Shown in pieces: positions 37,633-47,087 of a DNA stretch of 56,549 nucleotides. The translations under genes and the position numbers were made by a program. The notes under the pieces are model-generated. The model searched no databases, had not been told where the DNA came from, and saw only the letters and a program-made list of their open reading frames with translations. Numbering within the stretch: position 1 is the stretch's first letter; each line of letters starts with the position of its first letter. The stretch is from Phycisphaerae bacterium. GTDB lineage: Bacteria > Planctomycetota > Phycisphaerae > SM23-33. The stretch lies in the NCBI GenBank assembly GCA_016782885.1, contig JADHXQ010000017.1, positions 1-56,549 of the forward strand, read 5' to 3'.

Positions 37633-39519
37633 ATGGACAAGTTCAAGTTTGATCGGCGGCGGGAGGGAGTTTCGATAGCTGCGGTGACGATTGTCCTGTT
37701 GCTGGCTTCGATGGCGGCTTCGGCGGCCGCTCAGAGCGCGTACGAAAAAACCATCGAACCATCCGAGGCGATGGTTGGTCAGTGGGACTTCGTTGGCGCT
37801 TCGGCTGCAATGGCCAAGCTGAAGTTCCGGGACAAGGCCCTGACCGATCGCCTGGGCGTGCGCCGCGACGAGATCAAGCGACTGGCGGCGCTCAAGACGA
37901 AGATCATCGAAAAAACCAACAAGCTCAAACCGTGGCTGCGCCGGGGTCCGGCGGTCGTGCCAGGCAGCGGGGGTAAGAAAATCATAACCGTTGGCGTGCA
38001 GATCACCAAGGCCACCGAAAAAACCATCACCGTCAGCAAAGTCACCGTCTCGGGCAAGACCTCCTCCCACAAGCCCTGGACCAAACTGAACACCAAAGAA
38101 CTGGACAAACTCCTCGAGGCATCCGTCTCAGACAACAGCGCCGACGACCAACTAGCCGCCGGCCTGCTGGCACTGGTTCGAGCGGATGCGGACACCGCCG
38201 AAACTCACTTCAACAAGGCGAAATCCCTGGGCGTGAAGATTGATGCCTATCTCACCCCGCTTGCAGCCGCTGCCTTCAACCGTGCGGTAGTCCTGCTGGA
38301 AAAAGGCGATTTCCCCCAGGCGGGCAAGGCGCTGTCCGCCATCGAAAAGAAATACGCGTCTTCACCATGGATGGCTAACCACAAGGAGCAGTTCGCCGCC
38401 GCTCTCAGCGGCGCCACCGCCGGCGTCAAGGACGCTTCGGCGGAAAAACTATATCGCCAAGCCGCAAAACTGTACGCCGACAAAGACCTGTTCGCACTGA
38501 AGACCGCCCTGGACAAACTCAAATCCGACTTCCCCAACAGCCAAGCCGTCACCGACACCAATCACGATCCATCTTTCGCCACCATGTCCAAAGCAGTGGC
38601 GAACCTGGGCGTGCTCATTACCGTCCGCCAGGATGGAAAGGGCGACTGCAAGACGATTCGCGAGGCCGTCCTCAGCGCCCCTCCAAAGAGTGTGATCGAG
38701 GTCCAGGACAGCGGGACCTACCACCCCGGTAACATCACACTCAAGGGCAGCACATTGCGCGGGGCCAAAGGCAAATGGCCCGTCCTGTCAGGGGGGAAGC
38801 ATGGAATGGTCAATATCAATCTATCGGGTGAGGGCTGCCGGGTGGAGGGCTTGGTTATCCTCGATAGCGGGGCGAACTACTCCATAAACATCAATAACAA
38901 GAATACTCAGAAGTGTCGCCTGCGGAGACTGATCATTGTCAAAAGGAACGGGTGGTGCCATATCCCTGAGGATGTACAGGGGACCTTGCTGGATGGATGT
39001 CTGATAATCAAGTCCGCTCCCGCTCGGTTGCCCGGTAGTCACCGAACCGGCGTGGTCACGATGCGGAATTGCATCTGGTTGAACGGGGACCCGGAATCCA
39101 AAGCACCCGTCCTGTTCGAGAACTGCTTCTTGCCGAGTTTCAAGGCCGGCGCCCCCACAGAGTTCGAGCGATGCACTGTCCTCGGGAACCTGACGTTCCC
39201 CGACACGGGCGGGAGTGTGCTGAATTCCATTGTCGGGCGCATCACGGTGACAGGCGCCGAGGTGAAGATCGGGTTCTGCAATATGTTGAACAAGAAACCC
39301 GTGGCCGGCTCGGCGAAACCGGACAAAACCTGCTTCAGCATAGACCCGCAATTCCGAAATCCCGCCAAATACGACTACAACCTCAAACCCTCCAGCCCCT
39401 GCCGCAGAAAAGGCGACGGCGGTAAAGGCGTCGGTTGTGTTTATACGCCCGAAATGATCCAGATACTCAAGAAGGCACTCCAACTCCGCAAGGACAAGAT
39501 CCTCAAATGGGATGACTAA
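37633..39519 (+). CDS. Exported protein with right-handed beta-helix C-terminal half
   Basis: The protein has 628 residues. An N-terminal hydrophobic segment (VSIAAVTIVLLLASMAASAAA) acts as signal or anchor. A Lys/Ala-rich helical part with TPR-like units follows (about 30-310; EKLYRQAAKLYADKD). From about residue 320, a short-period beta-helix pattern appears: CKTIREAVLSAPPKSVIEVQ, CRVEGLVILDSG, CRLRRLIIVKRN, FENCFLPSF, with the typical ending DPQFRNPAKYDYNLKPSSPC. The fold is shared with pectate lyases, but no catalytic set is recognisable, so carbohydrate binding is as likely as cleavage. ATG at 37633 chosen ahead of the hydrophobic segment. Confidence 0.78.
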   Translation: MDKFKFDRRREGVSIAAVTIVLLLASMAASAAAQSAYEKTIEPSEAMVGQWDFVGASAAMAKLKFRDKALTDRLGVRRDEIKRLAALKTKIIEKTNKLKPWLRRGPAVVPGSGGKKIITVGVQITKATEKTITVSKVTVSGKTSSHKPWTKLNTKELDKLLEASVSDNSADDQLAAGLLALVRADADTAETHFNKAKSLGVKIDAYLTPLAAAAFNRAVVLLEKGDFPQAGKALSAIEKKYASSPWMANHKEQFAAALSGATAGVKDASAEKLYRQAAKLYADKDLFALKTALDKLKSDFPNSQAVTDTNHDPSFATMSKAVANLGVLITVRQDGKGDCKTIREAVLSAPPKSVIEVQDSGTYHPGNITLKGSTLRGAKGKWPVLSGGKHGMVNINLSGEGCRVEGLVILDSGANYSININNKNTQKCRLRRLIIVKRNGWCHIPEDVQGTLLDGCLIIKSAPARLPGSHRTGVVTMRNCIWLNGDPESKAPVLFENCFLPSFKAGAPTEFERCTVLGNLTFPDTGGSVLNSIVGRITVTGAEVKIGFCNMLNKKPVAGSAKPDKTCFSIDPQFRNPAKYDYNLKPSSPCRRKGDGGKGVGCVYTPEMIQILKKALQLRKDKILKWDD

Positions 39520-39598
39520 CCCGCCGGGCTACTGTATGATATCGGTTGTGCTTGTGTGAGGTCGGTCGTGGTTCACGAAAGGACGATCGCGGTATCTC

Positions 39599-42500
39599 AT
39601 GGCGTACATGGAAGTCATAAAGGACGGTAAGGTCGTCAAACGCAAGCCCATGGACGATGCCGTCGCCGAGCGGGGATGCGTTATCAACCTGGGCAAGATC
39701 GGAAAGGCCCGCCTGGCGGTCGGCGAATCGGCAAAGATCGGTGAATACCGGGTCCGCGTCTGTTCCGGCGAAATGCCGCCCGAACCGCTTGCGTCACGCA
39801 AGACTCTCGTGGACCGATCGCCTGACGTTCTGGACGCCGCGGGCGCCGGTCGCGAAGAACCGCCCGTCAAATTCCCCAAGATAGAGGGTTTTCGCGTTAC
39901 CGGGCAACTCGGCGCGGGCGGTATGGGCGCCGTCTGGCGAGCGGTCCAGTTGAGCACGCAGCGAGAGGTGGCGCTTAAGATCCTCCACGTCGGGCGGTTC
40001 GGGTCGAAGAGGGCCCGTATCCGTTTCGAACGGGAAGTCGAACTGGCCGCACGACTCGAACACCCCAACATCGCACGCGTATACGACAGCGGGCTGCACC
40101 ACAACGACTACTACTACGCCATGGAACTCGTCGACGGCGCCGGCCTCGACAAATACGTCGAAACCAACAACCTCACCCCCAAGCAAGTCTTCGCGCTGAT
40201 CCGCACCATCTGCCGCGCTATCGCCCACGCCCACGGGTTCGGTGTGATCCACCGCGACCTGAAACCCTCCAACATCCTGGTGACACCCGACGGTCAACCG
40301 CACGTCCTGGACTTCGGACTCGCAAAAACGCTGGAACCGGATGAGTCGTCCATCCAGGTGTCGATCGAGGGGGAGACCTCGGGTACTCCGGCTTTCATGT
40401 CGCCGGAGCAGGCGGCGGGGCATCACAGCAAAGTCGACGGGCGGACGGACGTCTACAGCCTCGGCGTGATAACGTTTCGACTGCTCACCGGTGAATATCC
40501 GCACGAGATGAGCGGTTCGCACTTTGAGATCATCCGCAGAATCGTCGAGACCGAGGCCCGCCGACCGCGAGACCTCTCGGAAACAATCGACAGGGAAATC
40601 GAGGCGATCCTCCTCAAGGCGCTGGCGCACGACAAGGACGATCGCTACGACACCGCCGATCAGATGGCGGACGATATCGGAAACTACCTCTCCGGCAAGC
40701 CGATAATGGCGAGAGCCCCCATGCCGCTCTACCGCCTTCGAAAGGCCGCACGCCGGAACAGGACCGCATTGCTGATCGGCGCCGCAGTCGCCCTGCTTAT
40801 CGCGGGGATAGCCCTGTTCGCCTACCACAAGATATCCGACGCCGAAAGGGCCCGCACCACCGGACACGACCGCCTGGCGAAAGAACGGGGCACCGAAGCC
40901 GAGCGGGTCGCGCAACTCGAAAAACTTCTGGAGGAAAACAAGGCCAAGTCCGCCCAGTCCGAAGCCGAATGGAACAGAAGACTCGCCGCGGCAAAAACGG
41001 ACAAGGAACGAGCCGAACTGCTGGCGGCCAAAGCACGCGAGGACGCTGCAAGACAAGCCCGTCTGAACGAGACGGCTCCCAAGGTTCCCAAAGTCCAACA
41101 GACAACTACGATCGCCGGCGCCGAGTTCATGGGCGACTGGCAGGGCACGCGAAAGGTCTCCGGGAACCGGAGTCCAATAGTCGCGCAGGTCATCGCTCTG
41201 GGCAACGGGCAGCATCGGGCGAACATCCTGGGCGAGTTCGACAAGCGCGCGCCCCCGATCGAAGTATTGACGGGCAATACGCAGGGGCGAAAGCTGATTC
41301 TGTCCGGAGGCGGGTGGACCGCTGAGATCGAGAACGGAAAGTTCACCGGGAGCGGAGGCGGATGCACGTTCGAAATGACGAGGACCACGCGCCTCTCGCC
41401 GACGATAGGCGCCAAGCCCCCGCAAAAAGCGATAGTCCTGTTGGGATCCAACACCACGGATCTGGACACCCAGTGGAAGTCCGCCAGGGGAGACGGGGCA
41501 TGCACGTGGAATCTCCTGCCCGGAGGCGTGATGCGGAGCGTGCTCAAGAGCGGATCGATAATTTCCCGGCAGGATTTCGGAGACCATCGAATTCACCTTG
41601 AGTTCCGCACGATGTTCAAACCGAACAGTAAAGGGCAGAAGCGCAGCAACAGCGGCGTCTACGTTCAGGGACGTCTCGAAGTTCAGGTGCTCGACAGCTA
41701 CGGACTGGAGGGCAAGTTCGACGAGTGCGGCGCAATCTATAAAATGGCTGCGCCGCTGGTAAACATGTGCGCACCACCGCTGCAATGGCAGACGTACGAC
41801 ATTGATTTCAAGGCCGCCGAAATGGACGGTAAGAAGATCGTCAAGCCCGCCCGGATAAATGTGATTCATAACGGCGTGAAGATTCACGACAACCTGGAAC
41901 TGACCAGGCACAGCGAGCAGGCAATATCGTCCGGGATTGGTCCGCGAGGCGGGCTGTATTTGCAGGAGTTTGGCAGTGTCGTCGAGTATCGCAACATCTG
42001 GGTCACCGAGAGCAAGAACGTGCCGGGCAACGTCAACACCGGTCAGACCGCGCAGAACGACACGGATACGAAACCGATACCGAAACCGGGCGTCCCACCG
42101 CGAGGACGGCGCGGTAATGATCCCCCCCCTGATATGACCGACGCCCAGGAGATCAAGATCACGGGCAAGTACATCATCTTCCCCGTCTCGAACAAGGGAA
42201 AACGCAGCAGGATGACGATCATGGTCGGCGACCAGCTCGTTCATAATCTCGACTGCAGTTTCCCCGCCGGTAGAAACACCATCGACTGGTGGACCTACCT
42301 CGACATGTCCGAATACATCGGAAAGACCGCGAAGGTCTCAGCCAAAGCGGCGCCGGCAATCCGCAAACTGTTCGAATCGAGCGATAATATCCGTCACCTC
42401 CAACCGCTCTACGACGAGGCGCTGCGCCCGCAGTTTCACATGAGCCAGATGCGAGGCTGGAACAATGACCCAAACGGAATGTTCTACCACGACGGGCAGT

Positions 42501-44416
42501 ACCACTTCTTCTGGCAGTGCAACCCCGCAGGCCACACATGGGCCAATATGTACTGGGGACATGCAACAAGCCCCGACATGGTCCACTGGACCGAGCATGA
42601 CCGGGCGCTCCGCCCCTTCGGTGGAAATGTCAAGAACTGTCATCCGAAGATGGCCGTCCAGAACTGCTTCTCCGGTAGCGGTCATATCGACGTGAACAAC
42701 ACGGCCGGTTGGCAAAAGGGCAGCGAAAAGACGATGGTCCTCGCGTTCACCGACACCGGTTGCGGTGAATCGCTCGCCTACTCGACCGATCGCGGTAAGA
42801 CGTGGAAGTATTACGAGGGCAACCCTGTAATCAAGCACTCGGGGCGCGACCCGAAACTCATGTGGTACAAACCGGGCAAGCACTGGGTAATCGCCGTGTT
42901 CGACCAGGAGAAGAATGTCGGTAAGAATATCGCAATCTATACGAGCAAGAACCTCAAAGATTGGAAACTTACGGACAATATACCAGGATTCTTCGAATGT
43001 GTAGAAATCTTCGAACTGCCCGTTGACGGGAACCCCGGGAAGACCAAGTGGGTTATCTTCGGCGCGGACGCACAGTATTCGATCGGACGTTTCAATGGCA
43101 AGAAGTTCGTCCCCGAGCACCAGAGCAAGCACCGCGTCCACTGGGGACCCTACTACGCCTCGCAGTGCTTCAACAACAGCCCCGACGGTCGCGTCGTCCA
43201 AATCGGCTGGGCGAAGATCAACATGCCGAACATGCCCTTCAACCAGACCTTCACCGTACCGACGAATCTGACCCTGCGCACGACGAAAGACGGCGTGCGA
43301 ATGTTCGCCACTCCGATCGAGGAACTCCTGCAACTTCGCAAACCAAACCCCCAGTCAGCCCAAAACAGGAAACTGACCGTCAATGCATCCATCAAGTTCA
43401 CCGTCAAGGACCAACTCTTTGATATTCTCGTGACCTTGAAGAAGGGAACCGCCAAGCAAGCCGTTCTCGAGTTCGGTGGGAATAAGGCGACTTACGATTT
43501 CACCGCCCAGAAGCTCGACAACATGCCGCTGGCGATGGAAAACGGTAAGGTAACGTTCCGCGTTCTCGTTGATCGTCCGATGTACGAGTTGATCGGCGGC
43601 GGGGGCGCATGCTTCAAGACCTCCGGCCGGCGCGATATGGGCAAGGCGATCGGCACGATCTCGCTGACGGCTGAAGGCGGTTCGCTGACCGTCGAATCGT
43701 TCAAGGCATACGAAATGAAGTCGGCATGGAAGAGCGGCAGGAAGGCTGTGGCGCCAAAGCCCCGGACGACCGCCACGTCCGTCGCCAGTGACGAGGCGTT
43801 CTTCAACGGTAAAGACTTAAGCAACTGGACGGCCAGGAAGCGGTATGGCGCGAAGAATTTCTGGTCGGTCGGCACGCCCAGGGTCGATCCGGAAAACCCC
43901 AAACGCCTGATCGTGGAACCCGGTGGCGATGCGATGGTCAACACCGCACCCGGGCACGGCAGGGGCCTGGACTTCTGCAGCGCGAAAAACCACGGTGACG
44001 GGATAATCGAACTCGACGTGATGATACCAAAGGGCTCGAATTCCGGGATTCACCTGCAGGGCGAATACGAGATCCAGGTCATCGACAGCTATGGCCGCAA
44101 AAAACTCGGCGCCAGCGACATGGGCGCGATCTTCCTCACCAAACCCCCCGCTCTCAACGCCTGCGGAAAACCGGGCGAGTGGCAGACATTCGAGATCCAC
44201 TTCCGGGCCCCCAAATTTGACGACAAAGGCAAGAAGACCGCTAACGCCCGCATCGAAAAGGTCCTCTTGAACGGCGACCTGATCCAGGAAAACGTCGAGC
44301 TCAAACGCCCCACTCCCGGTGGAATAGACGGACAGGAAAAACCCCTGGGCCCACTGATGCTCCAGGGCTACCACGGACCGGTGGCCTACAGGAACATAAG
44401 AATCAAACCGCTCTAA
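39599..44416 (+). CDS. Transmembrane Ser/Thr kinase fused to DUF1080, GH32 and a second DUF1080
   Basis: The protein has 1605 residues. A short FHA-like N-terminus (about 1-60) precedes a PknB-type kinase (about 95-350; LGAGGMGAVW, HRDLKPSN with Asp220, DFGLAK). A transmembrane helix follows at about 388-410, after a basic stretch (RLRKAARRNR), so the kinase is cytoplasmic. Outside come a coiled coil (about 417-490), DUF1080 number one (about 613-805; SNSGVYVQG, EVQVLDSYG), a DUF4980-like beta domain (about 850-930), and GH32 (about 940-1378). GH32 has all three acids: WNNDPNG (Asp957), RDP (Asp1084) and EC (Glu1133). DUF1080 number two closes the protein (about 1398-1605). GH32 enzymes cleave fructans or sucrose, so this could be a fructan sensor, a cell-bound hydrolase or both. 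The frame is continuous, with no stop or shift. Confidence 0.93.
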   Translation: MAYMEVIKDGKVVKRKPMDDAVAERGCVINLGKIGKARLAVGESAKIGEYRVRVCSGEMPPEPLASRKTLVDRSPDVLDAAGAGREEPPVKFPKIEGFRVTGQLGAGGMGAVWRAVQLSTQREVALKILHVGRFGSKRARIRFEREVELAARLEHPNIARVYDSGLHHNDYYYAMELVDGAGLDKYVETNNLTPKQVFALIRTICRAIAHAHGFGVIHRDLKPSNILVTPDGQPHVLDFGLAKTLEPDESSIQVSIEGETSGTPAFMSPEQAAGHHSKVDGRTDVYSLGVITFRLLTGEYPHEMSGSHFEIIRRIVETEARRPRDLSETIDREIEAILLKALAHDKDDRYDTADQMADDIGNYLSGKPIMARAPMPLYRLRKAARRNRTALLIGAAVALLIAGIALFAYHKISDAERARTTGHDRLAKERGTEAERVAQLEKLLEENKAKSAQSEAEWNRRLAAAKTDKERAELLAAKAREDAARQARLNETAPKVPKVQQTTTIAGAEFMGDWQGTRKVSGNRSPIVAQVIALGNGQHRANILGEFDKRAPPIEVLTGNTQGRKLILSGGGWTAEIENGKFTGSGGGCTFEMTRTTRLSPTIGAKPPQKAIVLLGSNTTDLDTQWKSARGDGACTWNLLPGGVMRSVLKSGSIISRQDFGDHRIHLEFRTMFKPNSKGQKRSNSGVYVQGRLEVQVLDSYGLEGKFDECGAIYKMAAPLVNMCAPPLQWQTYDIDFKAAEMDGKKIVKPARINVIHNGVKIHDNLELTRHSEQAISSGIGPRGGLYLQEFGSVVEYRNIWVTESKNVPGNVNTGQTAQNDTDTKPIPKPGVPPRGRRGNDPPPDMTDAQEIKITGKYIIFPVSNKGKRSRMTIMVGDQLVHNLDCSFPAGRNTIDWWTYLDMSEYIGKTAKVSAKAAPAIRKLFESSDNIRHLQPLYDEALRPQFHMSQMRGWNNDPNGMFYHDGQYHFFWQCNPAGHTWANMYWGHATSPDMVHWTEHDRALRPFGGNVKNCHPKMAVQNCFSGSGHIDVNNTAGWQKGSEKTMVLAFTDTGCGESLAYSTDRGKTWKYYEGNPVIKHSGRDPKLMWYKPGKHWVIAVFDQEKNVGKNIAIYTSKNLKDWKLTDNIPGFFECVEIFELPVDGNPGKTKWVIFGADAQYSIGRFNGKKFVPEHQSKHRVHWGPYYASQCFNNSPDGRVVQIGWAKINMPNMPFNQTFTVPTNLTLRTTKDGVRMFATPIEELLQLRKPNPQSAQNRKLTVNASIKFTVKDQLFDILVTLKKGTAKQAVLEFGGNKATYDFTAQKLDNMPLAMENGKVTFRVLVDRPMYELIGGGGACFKTSGRRDMGKAIGTISLTAEGGSLTVESFKAYEMKSAWKSGRKAVAPKPRTTATSVASDEAFFNGKDLSNWTARKRYGAKNFWSVGTPRVDPENPKRLIVEPGGDAMVNTAPGHGRGLDFCSAKNHGDGIIELDVMIPKGSNSGIHLQGEYEIQVIDSYGRKKLGASDMGAIFLTKPPALNACGKPGEWQTFEIHFRAPKFDDKGKKTANARIEKVLLNGDLIQENVELKRPTPGGIDGQEKPLGPLMLQGYHGPVAYRNIRIKPL

Positions 44417-44568
44417 GAGGATTCAGGAGATTTGGTTTAACGGTGAAAGACCGGATGGACCGTGATTAGACATTTGGGCAATTAGGTGTAATATGGTGCA
44501 GCCTTCGACGTTTTACATGGCATTCTACCGCCGATAACTCTACCGCCTTCCAAGGGAGCTTGACTGGA

Positions 44569-45696
44569 ATGTTTAAGAAAGCAGCGTGCGTTGGTGTGGC
44601 CGTTGTCTTTACCTTCATCTGCACGGAGGCAAAACCGCCTTTCGGAGGCACGATATTTGTCAGCGGGAATATCATTACCCCTGAAGACCCATCCGCATTC
44701 GTAAGCATCACTCCAAATGGGAGAGAGGAGCGAAGGATGTTCGACCGGCGCCCCGGGAAAATGGAGAAAGTCAACGCGTACATCTTCAACGCGAAATTCG
44801 ATGATGGACAAACAATGATCGTCCAGGTGAACCCCGAATTTGGTGAAAAACGGGCGTTTGAAGAGGCAAAGAAATATTCGCTCGTAATCGGGCAGATGCC
44901 CTTCGTCCTGAGGAAAGATGTCGAGAGAGTAACGATACACGATGGGAAGAAACCCTTTGGCGGCGGTAACAGGGGTCTCCTGATCCATACAGGTATGGGC
45001 GAATCGTACATAAGGGGGGGAATACTGGCGGAAACGCTCTATCACGAAGCATCGCACACATCGTTGGACAGAACCCACGCAGGGAACAAGGACTGGCTGA
45101 CCGCCCAGAAAGAAGACCCTGAGTTCATTTCCGGTTACGCCAAAAGTCACCCCAGGCGGGAAGATGTCGCCGAAACCTACCTGATGTATTTCGCGGTGCG
45201 ATACAAACCCGAACGAATCAGCAAGAAACTCAGAGACACAATCAAGGGCGCCGTACCCAATCGCATCAAGTATTTCGACAGCCTGAAAGTCAGCATGCAT
45301 CCCGTGGTGAAAAGCAAATGGGACGGCGTCGAAGCCAAGACTCCCCCGCCGGTCACGCCCGACGATCTGAAGAAGAAGATCAGCAAGGTCGCGTTCGTCG
45401 ACGCGCCGCTGTCTGAAGTATTCCAGCGGATCGAGGACAACTCCAAGGTCAATACCTCCGTACACTGGCTGTACATGAAGAGCGCCGGCGTCGACGGGAA
45501 GAAAAAGATCAGCATTAGCCTTACCGGCGCGACCCTGGAGAAGGTGCTGACGAGCGTGCTGGAGAAAGCGGCGCCGGGCAAGTTGGGCTTCGAGATTCGC
45601 AAGGGCGTGCTGGTAATCTCGTCGCGCCAGGCGATCGACGCGCAGAAGCAGCCGAAAAAACAGAAGAAAACCACACCCAAAAACAAAGAGGCGTAA
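44569..45696 (+). CDS. Exported HExxH metalloprotease-like protein with C-terminal STN-like domain
   Basis: The protein has 375 residues: signal peptide (MFKKAACVGVAVVFTFICTEA), then a beta-rich part and the zinc-protease motif LYHEASHTSLDR (His159, Glu160, His163). A downstream acidic segment (REDVAETYLMYFAVRY) could supply a third ligand. From about residue 265 a second domain appears: VAFVDAPLSEVFQRIED, ISISLTGATLEKVLTSVL, GFEIRKGVLVISSRQ. This is the pattern of secretin/TonB N-terminal (STN) domains, which bind partner proteins at the outer membrane. The Lys/Gln-rich tail is low complexity. ATG at 44569 chosen; GGGAG lies 11 bases upstream. The combination is not one I recognise as a named family. 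Confidence 0.72.
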   Translation: MFKKAACVGVAVVFTFICTEAKPPFGGTIFVSGNIITPEDPSAFVSITPNGREERRMFDRRPGKMEKVNAYIFNAKFDDGQTMIVQVNPEFGEKRAFEEAKKYSLVIGQMPFVLRKDVERVTIHDGKKPFGGGNRGLLIHTGMGESYIRGGILAETLYHEASHTSLDRTHAGNKDWLTAQKEDPEFISGYAKSHPRREDVAETYLMYFAVRYKPERISKKLRDTIKGAVPNRIKYFDSLKVSMHPVVKSKWDGVEAKTPPPVTPDDLKKKISKVAFVDAPLSEVFQRIEDNSKVNTSVHWLYMKSAGVDGKKKISISLTGATLEKVLTSVLEKAAPGKLGFEIRKGVLVISSRQAIDAQKQPKKQKKTTPKNKEA

Positions 45697-45761
45697 AGAA
45701 CCGGTATTTGTATTACAATATCGCCCGCGGCGCCGACAGGCCGCAACAGAAAGGAATACTC

Positions 45762-47069
45762 ATGATTGCGAAAAAGACATTCTCGCGTCGCGATTTCGTC
45801 AAGGGCGTCTCGGGTGGGATTGTCGCATTACCCCTGATCGTTCCGGCCCGGGCGTTGGGCCTGGAAAAGGGCGTCGCGGCGCCGAGCGAGCGTGTGGCGA
45901 TGGGGTGGGTCGGCTGCGGCGGACGCGGAAACTACGACGCCAGCCGCCTGGTCCGCCACGGCGCGCAGCTCGTCGCCCTGTGCGATGTCAACAAGCAGCA
46001 CCTCGACCGCACCGGCAAGCGATACAAGGTCCCCGCCTCGGCGTGCAGCGGCGACTTTCGCAAGACCGTCGCCCGCAAGGACGTCGACGCCGTGCTGGTG
46101 GCGACCAATGACCACTGGCACGTGCTGGTGGCTCTGGCTGCGCTGCGGGCGGGCAAGGACATCTACGTCGAGAAGCCCCTGGGCGTCACGATCGCCGAAG
46201 GGCGGTTCCTGGCCGATGCGGTGAAGAAGACCGACCGCATCTTCATGCACGGTACGGAGCAGCGTTCGATGGCCAGCGTCCGGCGCGTCTGCGAACTGGT
46301 CCGCAACGGGCGGATCGGCAAGGTCGCCAAGGTCACCACCGCGTGCCCGGGCGGGCGGAAGTCAGGCCCGCCGAAAATCGCGCCGGTGCCCGACACGCTC
46401 GACTTCGACATGTACACCGGACCGTCGCCCAAGCGCGACTTCGACCCCCGGCGGATCAGCACGGGATTCCACTTCCACATCTCCGATTACTGTCCCACCG
46501 GTTTCATGGCCGGTTGGGGCATTCACCATCACGACATATTCCACTGGGCCCTGGGGCTCGACGACACCGGACCGGTGGCGATCGAAGGCTCCGCCGTGTA
46601 CGCGCCGGCGACCGATCTGTGCGACTGCCCGCTCACATGGAAGGTCAATTACACGTACGAAGGCGGGATAACGATGGAATTTGTGGACGGGTCGAAATTC
46701 CCCAAGAACCAGGGCATCAAATTCGAGGGCGACAAAGGATGGATCCAACTGCACTACGGCGGCGCCACGTCCGCAAGCGACGCAAAGATCCTCGGCTCGA
46801 AGATCACCGACAAGGATGTGCGACTCTACGATACGGGCAAGGGCGACGATAACTTCAACTTCCTCCAGTGCGTCAAGTCCCGCAAGGCGAGTTGTTCGCC
46901 CGTGGAGGCCGCCCATCGCTCCACGGCGGTGGGGTATCTCGGCGAAATCGCCTGCCGCCTGAAACGCAAGCTCAAGTTCGACCCCAAGAAGGAAATCTTC
47001 CCTGGCGACGACGAGGCCAACAAGCTTCTGTCGCGTCCGATGCGGGCGCCGTGGAAGTTGGAGGCCTGA
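45762..47069 (+). CDS. Tat-exported Gfo/Idh/MocA family oxidoreductase
   Basis: The protein has 435 residues with signal FSRRDFVKGVSGGIVALPL. The Rossmann start is VAMGWVGCGGRGNYDASRL, the EKP motif is IYVEKPLGV, and the substrate domain includes FDMYTGPSPKRDFDP and GWGIHHHDIFHWALGLDD. By family it is an NAD(P)-dependent sugar oxidoreductase of the periplasm. AAAGGA lies 8 bases before the ATG. This is the fourth Tat-exported member in the window and differs clearly from the tandem pair at 22-25 kb. A discoidin-domain gene starts 18 bases after its stop. Confidence 0.93.
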   Translation: MIAKKTFSRRDFVKGVSGGIVALPLIVPARALGLEKGVAAPSERVAMGWVGCGGRGNYDASRLVRHGAQLVALCDVNKQHLDRTGKRYKVPASACSGDFRKTVARKDVDAVLVATNDHWHVLVALAALRAGKDIYVEKPLGVTIAEGRFLADAVKKTDRIFMHGTEQRSMASVRRVCELVRNGRIGKVAKVTTACPGGRKSGPPKIAPVPDTLDFDMYTGPSPKRDFDPRRISTGFHFHISDYCPTGFMAGWGIHHHDIFHWALGLDDTGPVAIEGSAVYAPATDLCDCPLTWKVNYTYEGGITMEFVDGSKFPKNQGIKFEGDKGWIQLHYGGATSASDAKILGSKITDKDVRLYDTGKGDDNFNFLQCVKSRKASCSPVEAAHRSTAVGYLGEIACRLKRKLKFDPKKEIFPGDDEANKLLSRPMRAPWKLEA

Positions 47070-47087
47070 GCCCCAGGGATAATCGAC

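Noticed and set aside
39794..42244. Very long open frame (816 codons) on the - strand opposite the kinase fusion gene
   Set aside because: Translation shows no domain; it is the antisense image of a GC-rich gene whose + strand product has clear kinase and DUF1080 motifs.
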